Source: Diorhabda sublineata (lineage: Eukaryota > Arthropoda > Insecta > Coleoptera > Chrysomelidae). Taken from it: a stretch of 64,000 nt of DNA. Location of the stretch: contig NC_079484.1 of the NCBI RefSeq assembly GCF_026230105.1, positions 4,727,805 to 4,791,804 of the forward strand. The letters run 5' to 3'. Position numbers and translations under genes: made by a program. The notes beneath the pieces were generated by a model. The model saw nothing but the letters and a program-made list of their open reading frames with translations, searched no databases and was not told where the DNA came from. The stretch's first letter is position 1, and the number at the start of each line of letters is the position of its first letter. Below are positions 11,561-22,903 of the stretch, piece after piece.

Positions 11561-12343
11561 CCTCACGTACTTCAAAAATAAAACGGAATTATTTTTTAAA
11601 TGCTATATATTTACAAAGAAACTTTATCCCCTTCAAGATACTCTGCATTACAAGTAATACATTTGTCCCAGCGGTGCTTCCACTGTTCGAAACATTGTTT
11701 GAACTCATCTTTAGAGACGGCTGCAAGCTCCTGTCTCGTTCTTTTCTCGATGTCTTCAATGTTTTCAAATCGCCGTCCTTTTATGCCCCTTTTCATGCGT
11801 GGAAACAGGTCAGGCGAGTAAGGTGCGTGGAGCAGCGGAACCATGTTATTTTTAACCAAAAACTGGCTAACAGTGATGGCTGAGTGTGCAGGTGCGTTGT
11901 CATGGTGGAAGAACCAGCCACCTGTTTGGTGAACCGAGCTCCAAGATATTCCACTAATTTCAGATAGTTGATCAATTGTCTGTCGACGGTCTTTGTGTAC
12001 AAGCTCTAGAATTCTTTCAACATTTTCATCGATTCGGGCAGTTGATGGACGTCCAGAGCTCGATTTGTCATCAATCGACATGTCGCCATTTTTAAATCGA
12101 GAAAACCATTCATACACTTGAGTTTTCTCCACAGCATCATCTTTGTAAGCAGTTTTCAACATTAAAACAATTTCAACAGCGTTTTTACCAAGTAGGAAAC
12201 AAAACAGAACGTGGCAGGTCAACGGCCCGCGCTGCACTGAACTGGCGACGAGTTGCGCTAGGCAGGCCCTAGTGGCAGAAATCAGTACTACAAAAGCTCC
12301 ACCCATGGCAATGCTATTCCGGTTACTTTTAGGTACCCCCTTG
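11561..12343 (-). mobile_element. Internally deleted mariner with TA flanks
   Basis: The left end CCTCACGTACTTCAAAAATA pairs, with one gap, to the inverse of the right end (CAAGGGGGTACCTAAAAGTA); both arms continue into CGGAAT. TA lies outside both ends (11559-11560, 12344-12345). It contains one long minus-strand open frame, described separately. At 783 bases it is far shorter than a full mariner of about 1.3 kb. Confidence 0.82.
11611..12306 (-). pseudogene. Mariner transposase, internally deleted but still open (231 codons)
   Basis: Residues 36-127 are a mariner paired-type DNA-binding region (FCFLLGKNAVEIVLMLKTAY, YEWFSRFKNGDMSIDD, SGRPSTA, then RRQTIDQLSEISGISWSSVH). At residue 128 the text jumps to TGGWFFHHDNAPAHSA, the motif around the second catalytic Asp, so the segment with the first catalytic Asp is gone. 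At residues 162-174, APYSPDLFPRMKRG lacks the usual APCDFFLF stretch, which removes the third catalytic Asp. The C-terminus (WKHRWDKCITCNAEYLEGD) is typical. Both deletions keep the frame. The N-terminal 35 residues do not look like a mariner start, so the true start may differ. It could still bind element ends but should not catalyse transposition (inference). Confidence 0.85.
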
Positions 12344-12628
12344 TATTAAAACAAAAAAACCGTTTACAAACTATTCCAGGGGATTGAGAAATTTCAATAT
12401 TTACATAACTTATTCTCGGTTTCATTTATTGTTTTTCCGTATACAAAAATTACGTTTAACACTTTTTTTTCCATATTTATGCAACATAGGAAACTTGTAA
12501 GGCCGATAGGTTACGATGCAACTATTTTTACACAAAGGTTGCAAACCAGTTGATATTGAAACAGTTCTGCAATCAAAATAAAACTTTGGAGTGCACACGG
12601 ATACGGCTCGTAATCAGTATTAAATCGG

Positions 12629-12838
12629 TTGGTACAGCAGCGAAAAGACGTCATTGATTATTATCAATGTCTCAGACAAGGCAGGGTACAGAGAGAATAT
12701 TGGATCCATCCATACCTAAGTCAAAATTTGAACTTTAGACTGTTCGTAGTAGCACAAGAATTGTCTCGGACAGATAGAACGTTTATAGCTTTTTATCGAA
12801 TGTCCACTTCTTCCACAAATTTGAGGTTTAGTTCTTAA
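12629..12838 (+). pseudogene. PIF/Harbinger-type protein fragment
   Basis: The frame reads QREYWIHPYLSQNLN, then LFVVAQELSRTDRTF and IAFYRMSTSS. This fits the N-terminal part of Harbinger-family nuclease proteins (RRxWVHPxxxxR, F..LV.ELR.D...F..YFRM). Nothing downstream supplies the DDE core. Short fragment, read by motif only. Confidence 0.5.
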
Positions 12839-13018
12839 TCACTCATATTGAAAAAACAAAAAAGAAAATATACATTTGATATGAAATGGAACAACACCTA
12901 CAACCTCACGTACAACCGATTGCAAACTAGTTTCATCTGAGTCACCTCGTGTACCCCGTTGCAAGATCACTTGGTTTGTAACAGTTGCATCGTAGGCGCC
13001 GACTTAAAGATCTATACT

Positions 13019-13351
13019 AGTTGCATCCGGGTTGACAATTTTCTTATCTACAGGCTAATAACACATTACCAAGAATTACACATACCTGGTCATGAATTTC
13101 AACCAATTACTTAAAATTTATCCCCATCCATGGTAGTTATCTCAACATGTTATGATTAATAAGTTGGTAATATGTATTTTGCTTAAGCTCCAGATAAGAA
13201 AATGGTTGACCAGAATTCAATATTTATATATCGATGATCCCGGGATGTATAATTAGTTTTTAGTACCATATTTCTTGGAAGGTCTTCGGTAGGCGATTCA
13301 TATACGATCCTTACAGCAACCCTAATTAAAATTTGACCGCGGGACGCAACT
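13019..13351. mobile_element. MITE-like repeat with inverted ends, copy 1
   Basis: The left end AGTTGCATCCGGGTTGACAA resembles the inverse of the right end (AGTTGCGTCCCGCGGTCAAA). The interior (AAGAATTACACATAC, AATTTCAACCAATTACTT, CCATGGTAGTTATC, TAAGCTCCAG) recurs at 62944-63290 in the same orientation. No coding capacity and no clear target duplication. Confidence 0.65.
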
Positions 13352-14098
13352 CGAATTCAATCAAAAATTTCTATATGTATAAATGTTGGTAAAATGGCAA
13401 AGTAACCCCTTACACATAGAGAGATATTCGTTGTTAAAATTTGGTAGGATAAGGAGGAGGGTTTGTTGGAGTGAATAGGAATTGCTTCTCTGCAGGGCTA
13501 ACCACTTACATAAAAAATGTTGTATGGAGAATTTCATAACTTATATAAAGATTTGAATCGATTTTTTTATGATTATACGAAATTGAAAATAGAATACACA
13601 CTCCTTTGCCATTTTCTTCCATAATTTGTTCAAAATAATACGGTTGCGGTGGTTTTTGTTGTTCGCAAACAAACACAAGCCCGATTGGATTTTCTACATT
13701 GGTTTAGGGTCAAAATAATACTAAGCGGAGCAATGGTCGGCGCTGAAATGTTACCATACATATCTAATACCGTATCTTGATTTTTTATATGAGTGGAACT
13801 ACGCTTCGCTTCTATGGTCGGACCGATGGTTGGCGCTCCTTTGTGTTCGTTCACTTCAAATCCAATCCAAATGAATAACATTGAACATAAAAATAAAACA
13901 TTCTGACATAGTTGTCTTATTTTAAATATTTAAAATGTAATTTCCATTGATTATATTAATCGACTGCAACTATCTCGTCACAAATGATTTTTCATCTCCA
14001 TTTCTTCAGTGACCATAAAATTCTGTTTTCCGTGTTTGGGCTTTTAAAATACAATTTTTTTATTTTCGTTTTATTAAATGGCTTTTCTTTAATTTCAG

Positions 14099-14331
14099 AA
14101 TTAATCCCAAGGCCGGCGAGATCGTGCGACGATCCTCCGTTATACTTGCGATTAAGAATGGGAAAACCTATGAATAAAGTCATACCTAGATCGACGCCTC
14201 TAATGTCGTACGGAAAGAAGAAAATGCGGCCGGAGTACTGGTTCAGCGTACCGAAAAACAGAGTAGACGAATTGTATAAATTTATTCAAGGATGGGTACC
14301 ACATTTGTACGGCGAATTGGATGAAGAGAAG
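14099..14331 (+). CDS. mtd: mtd/OXR1/NCOA7 homologue, conserved internal exon
   Basis: Acceptor TTAATTTCAG|AA and donor GAGAAG|GTAAGT. The two leading bases complete the Lys codon from exon 6818. The translation contains LIPRPARSCDDPPLYLRLRM, then STPLMSYGKKKMRPEYWFSV, then PKNRVDELYKFIQGWVPHLY and GELDEEK. This block (EYWFxVPxxRVDxLYxF, W.P..YG) is characteristic of OXR1/NCOA7/mustard proteins and lies N-terminal to the TLDc domain. The exon ends in phase 0. It is followed by an intron of about 27.8 kb holding several tandem arrays and many dead transposons before the next exon at 42130. Confidence 0.95.
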
Positions 14332-15109
14332 GTAAGTCCGATATCTTATAATTTTTTTTATATCCCACTTTATTTAAGTAAATCGTTTGCTACAATCAAC
14401 AAGACTTGTTAGAAATAGTCCAATTTTACATGAATTATTGAGTTAGGATGGTTGTCAAGTCGTAGATCGTATTTTTGGGATACTACTAGTGCCATGAAGT
14501 TTATAAATGTTCGAAGAACCATCAAATTATGATTATTAGGGCCTTGATATTGTAAATATCCGAAGGATCATTAAATTTTTTATTTGTTTAATTATAATTA
14601 ACAATGTTTAATCAGTATTGACAAAAACCGGTTCGAATGTCAATTGTCAATTGTCACTTGTCGCTCATATTTCACAGAATAAATCAGATTAGAGTTATCC
14701 AACCTTAAAACGCAGAGCTGTATAATTGTAAGGTTGGTTGCTTGATGTATTGAACAGATACATTGGATATTTTTTTGGTTTATACTTTTTATTTGAGTAT
14801 CTTGAGCAATTACCTCATTAGGTACATACCAAGAGGCGTTTGCAATACTACGAAGAACCTTTCTAGAATTTCGATGTACTAGTAGAGTTGTAGACCAACA
14901 ATTTATTGTTGATAAATGTGATTAGCGCCCTATCAATCAACATAGTTTCCTGAATCTCAATCTTAATTTTTACCTCTTGTGAATATATGTGTTCTCCGGA
15001 TAACTCTGCGATCCAGATGTATACTTGAGTATATCATGTATTCTTGATTTTGTAAAAAATGACCGTTGAATGTGACAGTTGGATAACTACCCTTTTTCTG
15101 TGTGAAAAT
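14332..15109. other. Start of the 27.8-kb mtd intron, no gene seen
   Basis: AT-rich. A short inverted repeat CCAACCTTA / TAAGGTTGG occurs near 14700-14740. Nothing else recognised. Confidence 0.55.
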
Positions 15110-15400
15110 AATAATTTACTTCAATACGCCAGATGGAACCAAGGTTAATTTGCAGTGCCAGAGATGCTGCAGCTGGGTCTTGGTGAGCAGATAGGACAGC
15201 ATTTTCATCAGCAGTTATATGGGTATTAGTAGAAAGATCAGCTGTATACAGTAAATACCTTTGGTCCCAGTACGTGTCCTTGTGGCAGACCTGAGTTAAT
15301 CGGATGAAAGGTTATAGTTTGGTCTGGGAAATAGTAATGAGGGAGGTTTTTTCTCGTCAAAGGCCTCTGCTATGTCCAGATAGACAGCAGAACAGTATTC
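15110..15400 (-). pseudogene. Jockey-like reverse transcriptase fragment
   Basis: Across minus-strand frames the text reads YLDIAEAFDEK, GLPQGHVLGP and YLLYTADLSTN, then ITADENAVLSAHQDPAAAS and LQINLGSIWRIEVN. These correspond to reverse transcriptase blocks of Jockey-type non-LTR elements (LDV..AFD, GVPQGSVLGP, LLYT.DLP, FADDTAVL..D..PA.AS..LQ.NL). The FADD catalytic pair is damaged (TADEN) and the frame shifts at least twice, so it is inactive. Confidence 0.65.
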
Positions 15401-15785
15401 TTTATTTTCAAGGGACTAGTTTATTTTTTGGTAATGTAGTGTACTTATTGAAACCGATATCTCATATTATTGTATTAAAGTTTATTTACAGTATTTCTAC
15501 TAGTAGATTTAATATCGCATTGTAAAGATTTTTACATTTGTTTATAGTTATAGTATTAAAACAAATATGTTTATTGTTTTGACAAAAAATTTATTAAAAA
15601 TATTTACAGAGATTACCTCAAAAAATGACGAAAATACTACTAAAACAAACTTCAATACAAATTATTATTTTAATATAGAAATTATACTCTTTTTGGTGTT
15701 AATTATCTTCTAAGATATTTGTATTTTGACAATAGAAAAAACAAACGAATTAATTTTATCAAACAATTTGTGGGTAGTTTGACGA

Positions 15786-18195
15786 AAGAATGATAGTTTC
15801 CGCCATGTTTCTAATGTCACCTGTCAAAATATTAGTGTCCGCCATGTTTGGTCATAATATTATCAGTTTCCGCCATATTTCTAATGTCATCTATCAAGAT
15901 ATTAGTTTCTGTCATGTTTCTATTGTCATCTGTCAAAATATCATTAGTTTCCGACATGTTTCTAATATTATCTGTGAAAATATCATTAGTTTCTGCCATA
16001 TTTCTAATGTCATCTGTCAAAATATTAGTTTCCGCCATGTTTGGTCATAATATTATCAGTTTCCGCCATGTTTCTAATGTCATCTATCAAAATATTAGTT
16101 TCTGTTATGTTTCTATTGTCATCGGTCAAAATATTATTAGTTTCCGACATATTTCTGATTTCATCTGTGAAAATATCATTAGTTTCTGCCATATTTCTAA
16201 TGTCATCGGTCAAAATATCGTTAGTTTCCGACATGTTTCTAATATTATCTGACAAAATATTAGTTTTCGCCATGTTTCTAATGCCATCTATCAAAATATT
16301 AGTTTCTGTCATGTTTCTATTGTCATCTGTCAAAATATCATTAGTTTCCGACATATTTCTGATTTCATCTGTGAAAATATCATTAGTTTCTGCCATATTT
16401 CTAATGTCATCGGTCAAAATATCGTTAGTTTCCGACATGTTTCTAATATTATCTGACAAAATATTAGTTTTCGCCATGTTTCTAATACCATCTATCAAGA
16501 TATTAGTTTCTGTCATGTTTCTATTGTCATCTGTCAAAATATCATTAGTTTCCGACATGTTTCTAATATTATCTGTGAAAATATCATTAGTTTCTGCCAT
16601 ATTTCTAATGTCATCTGTCAAAATATTAGTTTCCGCCATGTTTGGTCATAATATTATCAGTTTCCGCCATGTTTCTAATGTCATCTATCAAAATATTAGT
16701 TTCTGTTATGTTTCTATTGTCATCGGTCAAAATATTATTAGTTTCCGACATATTTCTGATTTCATCTGTGAAAATATCATTAGTTTCTGCCATATTTCTA
16801 ATGTCATCGGTCAAAATATCGTTAGTTTCCGACATGTTTCTAATATTATCTGACAAAATATTAGTTTTCGCCATGTTTCTAATGCCATCTATCAAAATAT
16901 TAGTTTCTGTCATGTTTCTATTGTCATCTGTCAAAATATCATTAGTTTCCGACATATTTCTGATTTCATCTGTGAAAATATCATTAGTTTCTGCCATATT
17001 TCTAATGTCATCGGTCAAAATATCGTTAGTTTCCGACATGTTTCTAATATTATCTGACAAAATATTAGTTTTCGCCATGTTTCTAATGCCATCTATCAAA
17101 ATATTAGTTTCTGTCATGTTTCTATTGTCATCTGTCAAAATATCATTAGTTTCCGACATATTTCTGATTTCATCTGTGAAAATATCATTAGTTTCTGCCA
17201 TATTTCTAATGTCATCGGTCAAAATATCATTAGTTTCCGACGTATTTCTAATATTATCTGCCAAAATATTCGTTTTCGCCATGTTTCTAATGCCATCTAT
17301 CAAAATATTAGTTTCTGCCATATTTCTAATGTCATCGGTCAAAATATCGTTAGTTTCCGACATGTTTCTAATATTATCTGACAAAATATTAGTTTTCGCC
17401 ATGTTTCTAATGCCATCTATCAAAATATTAGTTTCTGTCATATTTCTATTGTCATCTGTCAAAATATCATTAGTTTCCGACATATTTCTGATTTCATCTG
17501 TGAAAATATCATTAGTTTCTGCCATATTTCTAATGTCATCGGTCAAAATATCGTTAGTTTCCGACATGTTTCTAATATTATCTGCCAAAATATTCGTTTT
17601 CGCCATGTTTCTAATGCCATCTATCAAAATATTAGTTTCTGCCATATTTCTAATGTCATCGGTCAAAATATCGTTAGTTTCCAACATGTTTCTAATATTA
17701 TCTGACAAAATATTAGTTTTCGCCATGTTTCTAATGCCATCTATCAAAATATTAGTTTCTGTCATATTTCTATTGTCATCTGTCAAAATATCATTAGTTT
17801 CCGACATATTTGTGATTTCATCTGTGAAAATATCATTAGTTTCTGCCATATTTCTAATGTCATCGGTCAAAATATCATTAGTTTCCGACGTATTTCTAAT
17901 ATTATCTGCCAAAATCTTGGTTTTCGCCATGTTTCTAATGCCATCTATCAAAATATTAGTTTCTGTCATGTTTCTATTGTCATCTATCAAAATATCATTA
18001 GTTTCCGACATATTTCTGATTTCATCTGTGAAAATATCATTAGTTTCTGCCATATTTCTAATGTCATCGGTCAAAATATCATTAGTTTCCGACGTATTTC
18101 TAATATTATCTGCCAAAATCTTGGTTTTCGCCATGTTTCTAATGTCATCTGTCAAAATATTAGTTTCCGCCATGTTTTTAATGACATCTGTCAAA
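15786..18195. repeat. 39/42-bp minisatellite with nested duplications, open on both strands
   Basis: About 60 tandem units of 39 or 42 bases, each with GTTTCCGMCATRTTTCTAAT and GTCATCTGTCAAAATATTAG-like halves. The minus strand reads as repeats of NMAETNDIFTDEIR-like 13/14-mers; five of these make a 68-residue (204-base) higher-order unit. The plus strand reads as hydrophobic repeats (KISLVSDMFLILS). Frames of 522 codons run almost end to end on both strands (16626-18194 and 16642-18210). A distinct variant GCCATGTTTGGTCATAATAT recurs at 15841, 16034 and 16635, marking larger duplicated blocks of 193 and 601 bases. Diverged copies continue at about 18440-18520. It lies inside the mtd intron, and I see no promoter or splice context that would make it a gene. 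Confidence 0.93.
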
Positions 18196-19079
18196 CTATT
18201 AGCTATATAGTGGTATCTGTGGTATTTTTTCTATGATAGTATCAACGTTCCTCCGGTTTTCTTCTATTACAACGTTGCCGTTCCAAAACTATAGATTTTA
18301 AAAATGTGTATAGTGTCACATTTCGTACGAATATGGAATCGAATGCATCCAATCTAAACTATTTGTCACATATATCGAACCGAAACTGTCAAATATAAAC
18401 AGTCACTTAGAGACAAGTTTTCTCAATAGATTCACGTCAAAAATAAAGTTTCTAACGTCATCTGATAAAATATTATAAGTTTCCGTTACGTTTCGAATGT
18501 CATCTGTCAAAATTTCACATAAAACTGAAGATTTAATGGATTTCAACTAATGTAGTATCCGCTGCAACGGCGGCGTCGCAAAATGATCTGATGGCGTCGC
18601 ATTCTATTACAAACGATCGCAATTAATATTTTTGAAATCTAAAGATGACTTGCTTCAAAGTGTCTATCGAGCGATTTCCAATTTTCAAGTGGGAACATCA
18701 GATATTACAAAATCTCATTATTTCCATCCCTAGTACATCCGAATAATCGATTATTTATGAAATACGTTTAAGTTTGTATCACCATGATGCTCGTCATTGT
18801 TTTTGTCGCAATAATCAGCAATTTAATTTCATTAAAATTTATTATTCTTTTTCGTTTATTCGATTAACACGTCAACTTCTTCGTTCTCACGACGACACGA
18901 CTTTCCTGTCTAGCGTAGTATTGAAATATTTTCTATAAATGTATGGTGTTGATGTAATATTCATGAGAAAAACATACGTGCAAAGCAGCTCTAAACACAA
19001 TCATCACTTCCATATGAATAAGACATAAATAAATAACTTTAATGAACAACAACAAAACAATATAAAAAACAATATCAAG
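18196..19079. other. Intron flank of minisatellite, no gene seen
   Basis: Contains two degenerate minisatellite units (about 18440-18520) and otherwise AT-rich sequence. Confidence 0.5.
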
Positions 19080-19660
19080 TATAATTTTATTAGAATGTAA
19101 AAAATATTCGTTTTAGAAGGTACTGTTGCTTTATCGCTTTGATAAACTTTTTAATATTTAGAAGTGTTACGCACCTAGACATAAACCCATCGTGCCCAAT
19201 TTGACCCAAAAGTCGATATCCTTTGAGAAGCTTGAAATTTATTGACGACATTATGTAAGTTGTGATGCTTACCCAGTTTGAACCGCGTTCGTGCTGGAAA
19301 TTTGCAGATGACGTGGTCTGCAGATTCATTTTCCTTCATGAACTAACGGCATTCCATATCATTAGTGTAACCCATAGTGTGGAAGAGGTAGGATACAGTC
19401 ACTAGTCGAACTTCGCGCCTATTTGATTGAAGCAGTTATTTGGTACAAGAGGCAGGTGTCTCATACCCAGTGTTTATCCATGTCCGGCGAGCCGTTGAAA
19501 GGCACGGTTACAACACTTTTGGCTATCCCAAGAATGGTTACTGGGCTCACTGGATTTGCTGATTCATATTTGACGAGCGGGTCAGCTTCGTTGCCCGAGT
19601 GACAGGCCACCTTGCCACCAGTTCTTGTAGGACTTTCTTGCAGTAGTCCGGAGCCCACTT
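19080..19660 (-). pseudogene. Non-LTR retrotransposon RNase H and C-terminal tail remnant
   Basis: The minus strand at 19461-19658 reads GGKVACHSGNEADPLVKY, then ESANPVSPVTILGIAKSVV. This parallels the RNase H end of I/Jockey-group elements (GHSGNEADELAK, GPEPALGIAKS). Further along, about 19270-19340 reads MKENESADHVICKFPA, matching the Cys/His tail (CRxCxEExETxxHxxCxC.A) that follows RNase H, here with cysteines lost. Stops between the parts show decay. The reverse transcriptase itself is absent. Confidence 0.6.
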
Positions 19661-20009
19661 ATTCGGCTGAATATCTGTATTATGTCTGTGCTAATATTTG
19701 ATATCAATAGCAGATCTTGTAGCTAATTATCATTAGAAAGTGATGGCATCTACTTATCAACTTTTATTTTTATTTCTGTATCGTCATAAAAAATCTTCTA
19801 TGTCTTTCTTGGTTAGCCCATCATACCCTCAAGGCTCGGATCAATTTAGAAACTCACGTGGTGGACCTTTTTAAGGACTTTTATTGGTAACAAGAATTTT
19901 CTCTTTTGAATGAAAAAAAACAAGGAATACAAACAAAACTTACCTTCTTGGGAATATTCTTAGCCCTTAATATCTTTATATTAACAAAATTCCTTGAAAA
20001 TACTAAAAA

Positions 20010-20640
20010 TTTTGTGACTATTATGTTATAAACCGCAAGCCCTTCGTTAAGTAACTGCCAAATTGGCAACCACTACAAATGCCCTCTGGCATCGAAGTAA
20101 AGTTGCAGTTTAATTCATAAATCTTTTCTTTAATATTGTTTCTTAAATCTATCAAATTTCGTGGATTATTCTCGTGGACCACGCTCTTAAGATAATCCCA
20201 CAAGAAAAAATCAGCTAGGGTCAAATCAGGGCTCCGAAGTGGCCATTCAATATCACCTCTTCGTGAAATTACCTTTTCTGGAAACAACTCGTGTAAGGCA
20301 GCTAAAGAGTTGTTAGTTGTATGCGATTTGACCCCTTCCTGTTGGAACCATGTCAGCCGGTTATAATGCTCACATTGTTACAGTAGAGGCCCGAAAAAAT
20401 TGCATATCATGTCGACAAATCGAGCAGAAATTACAGTCACTGCGTGTCCTCTGTTATCTTCATAAAAATAAGGTCCAATAATGCAGTTCGCCGACATAGC
20501 GACCCACACGGTGACTTTTGGGCTATGCCACGGGCGTTTATGTAAGGTTTGTGGATTCTTCTTTTGTCCCCAAAAACGAATTTTGGCGATTTACGTATCC
20601 ATCCAATTGGAAATGTGCCTCATCGCTGATGAACACCGAA
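20010..20640 (-). pseudogene. DUF4817-type / Tc1-mariner-superfamily transposase, C-terminal half
   Basis: The minus strand reads VFISDEAHFQLDGYVNRQN, a frameshift, then HSPKVTVWVAMSANCIIGPY and FYEDNRGHAVTV, then LTWFQQEGVKSHTTN, then VISRRGDIEWPLRSPDLTLA and DFFLWDYLKSVVHENNPRNL. These are the DDE blocks of a common insect transposase: SDEAHF, FQQDGAxxHT, and WPxRSPDLTPxDFFLWG. The second catalytic Asp is Glu here, and there is a frameshift, so it is dead. Its N-terminal half appears at 21180-21445 beyond an insertion. Confidence 0.75.
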
Positions 20641-20915
20641 CCAACGTATCCGTATTACAAGAAATTGGTCCACGTCCAAGGGGGCTAACCAGAATAAACC
20701 GCATGTATCTGCAGTACCTGGGAGATATAAGTAGAAGATCAGGAACAATGGAACGATTAATCATAGAAGAGAAAGTAGAACGCAAACGACCAAGAGGCAG
20801 ATCTCCAGCTAGATGGGTAGACCCAACAAAACCCTTAAAAAATATGAGACTGCATCATGCCGAAGAGATTGCACAGGATAAGCAAGCATGGAAACAACCG
20901 CTGAATCAAATATAA
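20641..20915 (+). pseudogene. Non-LTR retrotransposon C-terminal tail (copy 1)
   Basis: The plus strand reads RINRMYLQYLGDISRRSGTM, then ERLIIEEKVERKRPRGRSPA and RWVDPTKPLKN, then AEEIAQDKQAWKQ. This fits the post-RT tail (LxYxGHIxRR, LIIEGKVxGKRxRGRxxxxW, A.RLAQDRxxWR). It lies opposite to, and between the two halves of, the DUF4817-type transposase. Confidence 0.7.
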
Positions 20916-20943
20916 ATGGTGTCACTTTATCCTTTGGAGAATA

Positions 20944-21183
20944 ATGAAAAGAGGAGGAGGAAGATTCTGGAGGGATCACGTAGAAAGAATGCCAGAAGAT
21001 AGATGTACAAAGTGGGCTAAAACTCAGAGATCCAACACAGGCAGAGGTGGTACGAGAGCTGGAGTTCAGCTTCTTAGGAAGATCCAAGAAGAGGGCCAGA
21101 CGTACAGGATTGAACAGGACCTGAAAGAGAAAGAAGAAGGAGGAGGATGCGATGAATTGTCGGCTTACAGAATCTGCTACTGA
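20944..21183 (+). pseudogene. Non-LTR retrotransposon C-terminal tail (copy 2)
   Basis: The frame reads GGGRFWRDHVERMPEDRCTK, then WAKTQRSNTGRGGTRAG and QLLRKIQEEGQ. The HVERMPEDR block matches HVQRMPEDR in the LINE at 60608-62134. The sequence after it diverges. It abuts copy 1 with a short gap, so the two may be separate insertions or one rearranged one. Confidence 0.55.
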
Positions 21184-21445
21184 CTGAATGTTCTCAGGGT
21201 TTCTTGCTGTTCTTGAACGGCCGCGATGAACTTCGTCAATAGTGTTTCCAATAGTAATAAAATAATAATAAAAGATTGTTCTCGAAATGCGCTCGTAGAC
21301 AAAACGAGCGTTGCTCTCTCGTGTACGGCATGATGGCAACTAAAAATTTAAGGAACGCGTTAGTAAAAGACTCCCGCGATGATCCTTTCCCACGCCTTGT
21401 TTGCTTCTCACTCATTCTTGAAATAGTTGAATCGTTTTGAGACAT
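21180..21445 (-). pseudogene. DUF4817-type transposase, N-terminal half
   Basis: The minus strand reads AIMPYTREQRSFCLRAHFEN, then after a frameshift TIDEVHRGRSRTARNPENIQ and SVADSV. In intact relatives this helix-turn-helix region (YTxEQRxFxVxxYFE, RxGRPRTARTxENIxxV) precedes the SDEAHF core. Strand and order match the C-terminal half at 20010-20640. The two are separated by about 540 bases carrying LINE tails of opposite orientation. Confidence 0.65.
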
Positions 21446-22139
21446 TCTGTATTAAGTTTTTTTTTGATTTTAAATTCATTATGTTCTATTCTCTATAGTC
21501 GTGGATCGTTAATGTTATAATAAACATTTCATTATTATTATTATCATTATCATATTTCATATAAAAAACATTATCAAAACCAATTCATCCCACCATATGT
21601 TGAAAAACAATTAGCGATTCAAAATAAGTATACCGTAAAATTCTGATTCGTGCGTCAGTTTTCCTTTCGGAGACACAAAAAAAAATTGTCAACATTTCCT
21701 TTGTTCATTATATAAATAACAACCAACTGATCAGTGCACGAACATGTGGAGGTACAAAAACAAATTTATTTTTAAACGCTTCAAACAAATATTAAGAAGG
21801 AACATTTCGAATAATTACAATGTTAATAAGGTAAGTAGGAAAGAGATTAATTCTCTTAATGAGATAATTTTTAGCTTTACACAATATTACTAATCTAAGA
21901 TAAACGTATTCTCAATTGGATTCATAAATGGTAATACTGGTACAGATAAAACCATATTTGTTTTTGTGCCATTTTCCTCTCTCTATTTCTCGCTAACAAA
22001 CCACAGAAGTGAAGAGTGGCCAGTATTTCTTAATTATATTTGTTACGTAACGAAAATGAACGTATTTTTTGTAGTGTACTAAATAACTATTCGTTATTCA
22101 TTATAAACTTTAAAACAGTGTAGTTCATTCTTGTGTTTT

Positions 22140-22903
22140 CATGGAAGTAGGAGCAAGGACCGTTGAACTCTTTTTAACCAGGTAAGTCTAAATAAAACTT
22201 ATAGTCATTTTGAAACTCAGGAAGTCGCTGAACTAATCGAGGAAATTGAAATCGATGAGGAAAAAGAAACATGATTCTGGAAAGAAGAGAAAGCTAAAGT
22301 CTCCAAGAACATCACTTGATGAAGATAAGAGCTGCTCGGAAGTACAAAAGAGAGGTTCAAGTAATTAAATGCTTCAACCAGGTCTTGAAGAATTAGAGGG
22401 TAAAAACGGAAAGAAATGGAAGACGTCTAGCTTGGTGAGATCTGGAAAAATGCGGACAAGGCCCTACCCCTCAAACTGGATACAGTGACGACATCCTGGA
22501 GTATCTGAAACTATTTTTTACCGTTTCATTTATGGAAGTAGTTCTTCGTTTCACCAATATAGAGATATTAATTCAGCAGAAAAACTATAAGCAAATTACG
22601 TCGACTTGAAGAGCTAAATACTCTATTTGGTTTACTGATTCTGAGTGGTGCTCTGAAAAGCAATCATCTATCTATCCAAAAATGTGTCAAGGATAGGATT
22701 GACGCAGCAATTGGACCTACAACTTTAGTTACTCGGGTAGCACCTGCGGCAGAAACACAACAGAAAAAACGACGCATATGCTCTAAATGCGACTACAAAC
22801 TCCGAGGAATGACAAAAACGTCTTGTAGGAGTTGTTCCTTAGCAATATGCGACGAACATCAAGTGGTATTGTGTAAAAATTGTTTCGAAGAAAGGTAGTA
22901 AAT
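22140..22903 (+). pseudogene. Decayed piggyBac-like transposase
   Basis: Near 22590-22670 the plus strand reads LFGLLILSGALKSNHLS, like the FFGLLILMG block of piggyBac transposases. At 22770-22900 it ends RRICSKCDYKLRGMTKTSCR, then SCSLAICDEHQVVLCKNCFE and a stop. This is the C-terminal Cys/His domain with regular CxxC spacing that binds piggyBac ends. Upstream (22250-22500) is broken into several frames. The DDD core is not readable. I could not place terminal repeats or TTAA flanks with confidence. Confidence 0.7.

Noticed and set aside
13630..13881. 83-codon minus-strand frame with APTIGPTIEA and APTIAPLS
   Set aside because: Two short similar segments but no recognisable family; probably chance or a decayed repeat.
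16626..18210. Two 522-codon frames on opposite strands as real genes
   Set aside because: They are pure tandem repeats with unit lengths divisible by three, lie in an mtd intron, and have no splice, promoter or non-repeat coding context. Recorded as a minisatellite.
20809..21339. 176-codon minus-strand frame as one gene
   Set aside because: Its start is the DUF4817-type transposase N-terminus and the rest is the complement of LINE tails; it is a chance fusion.
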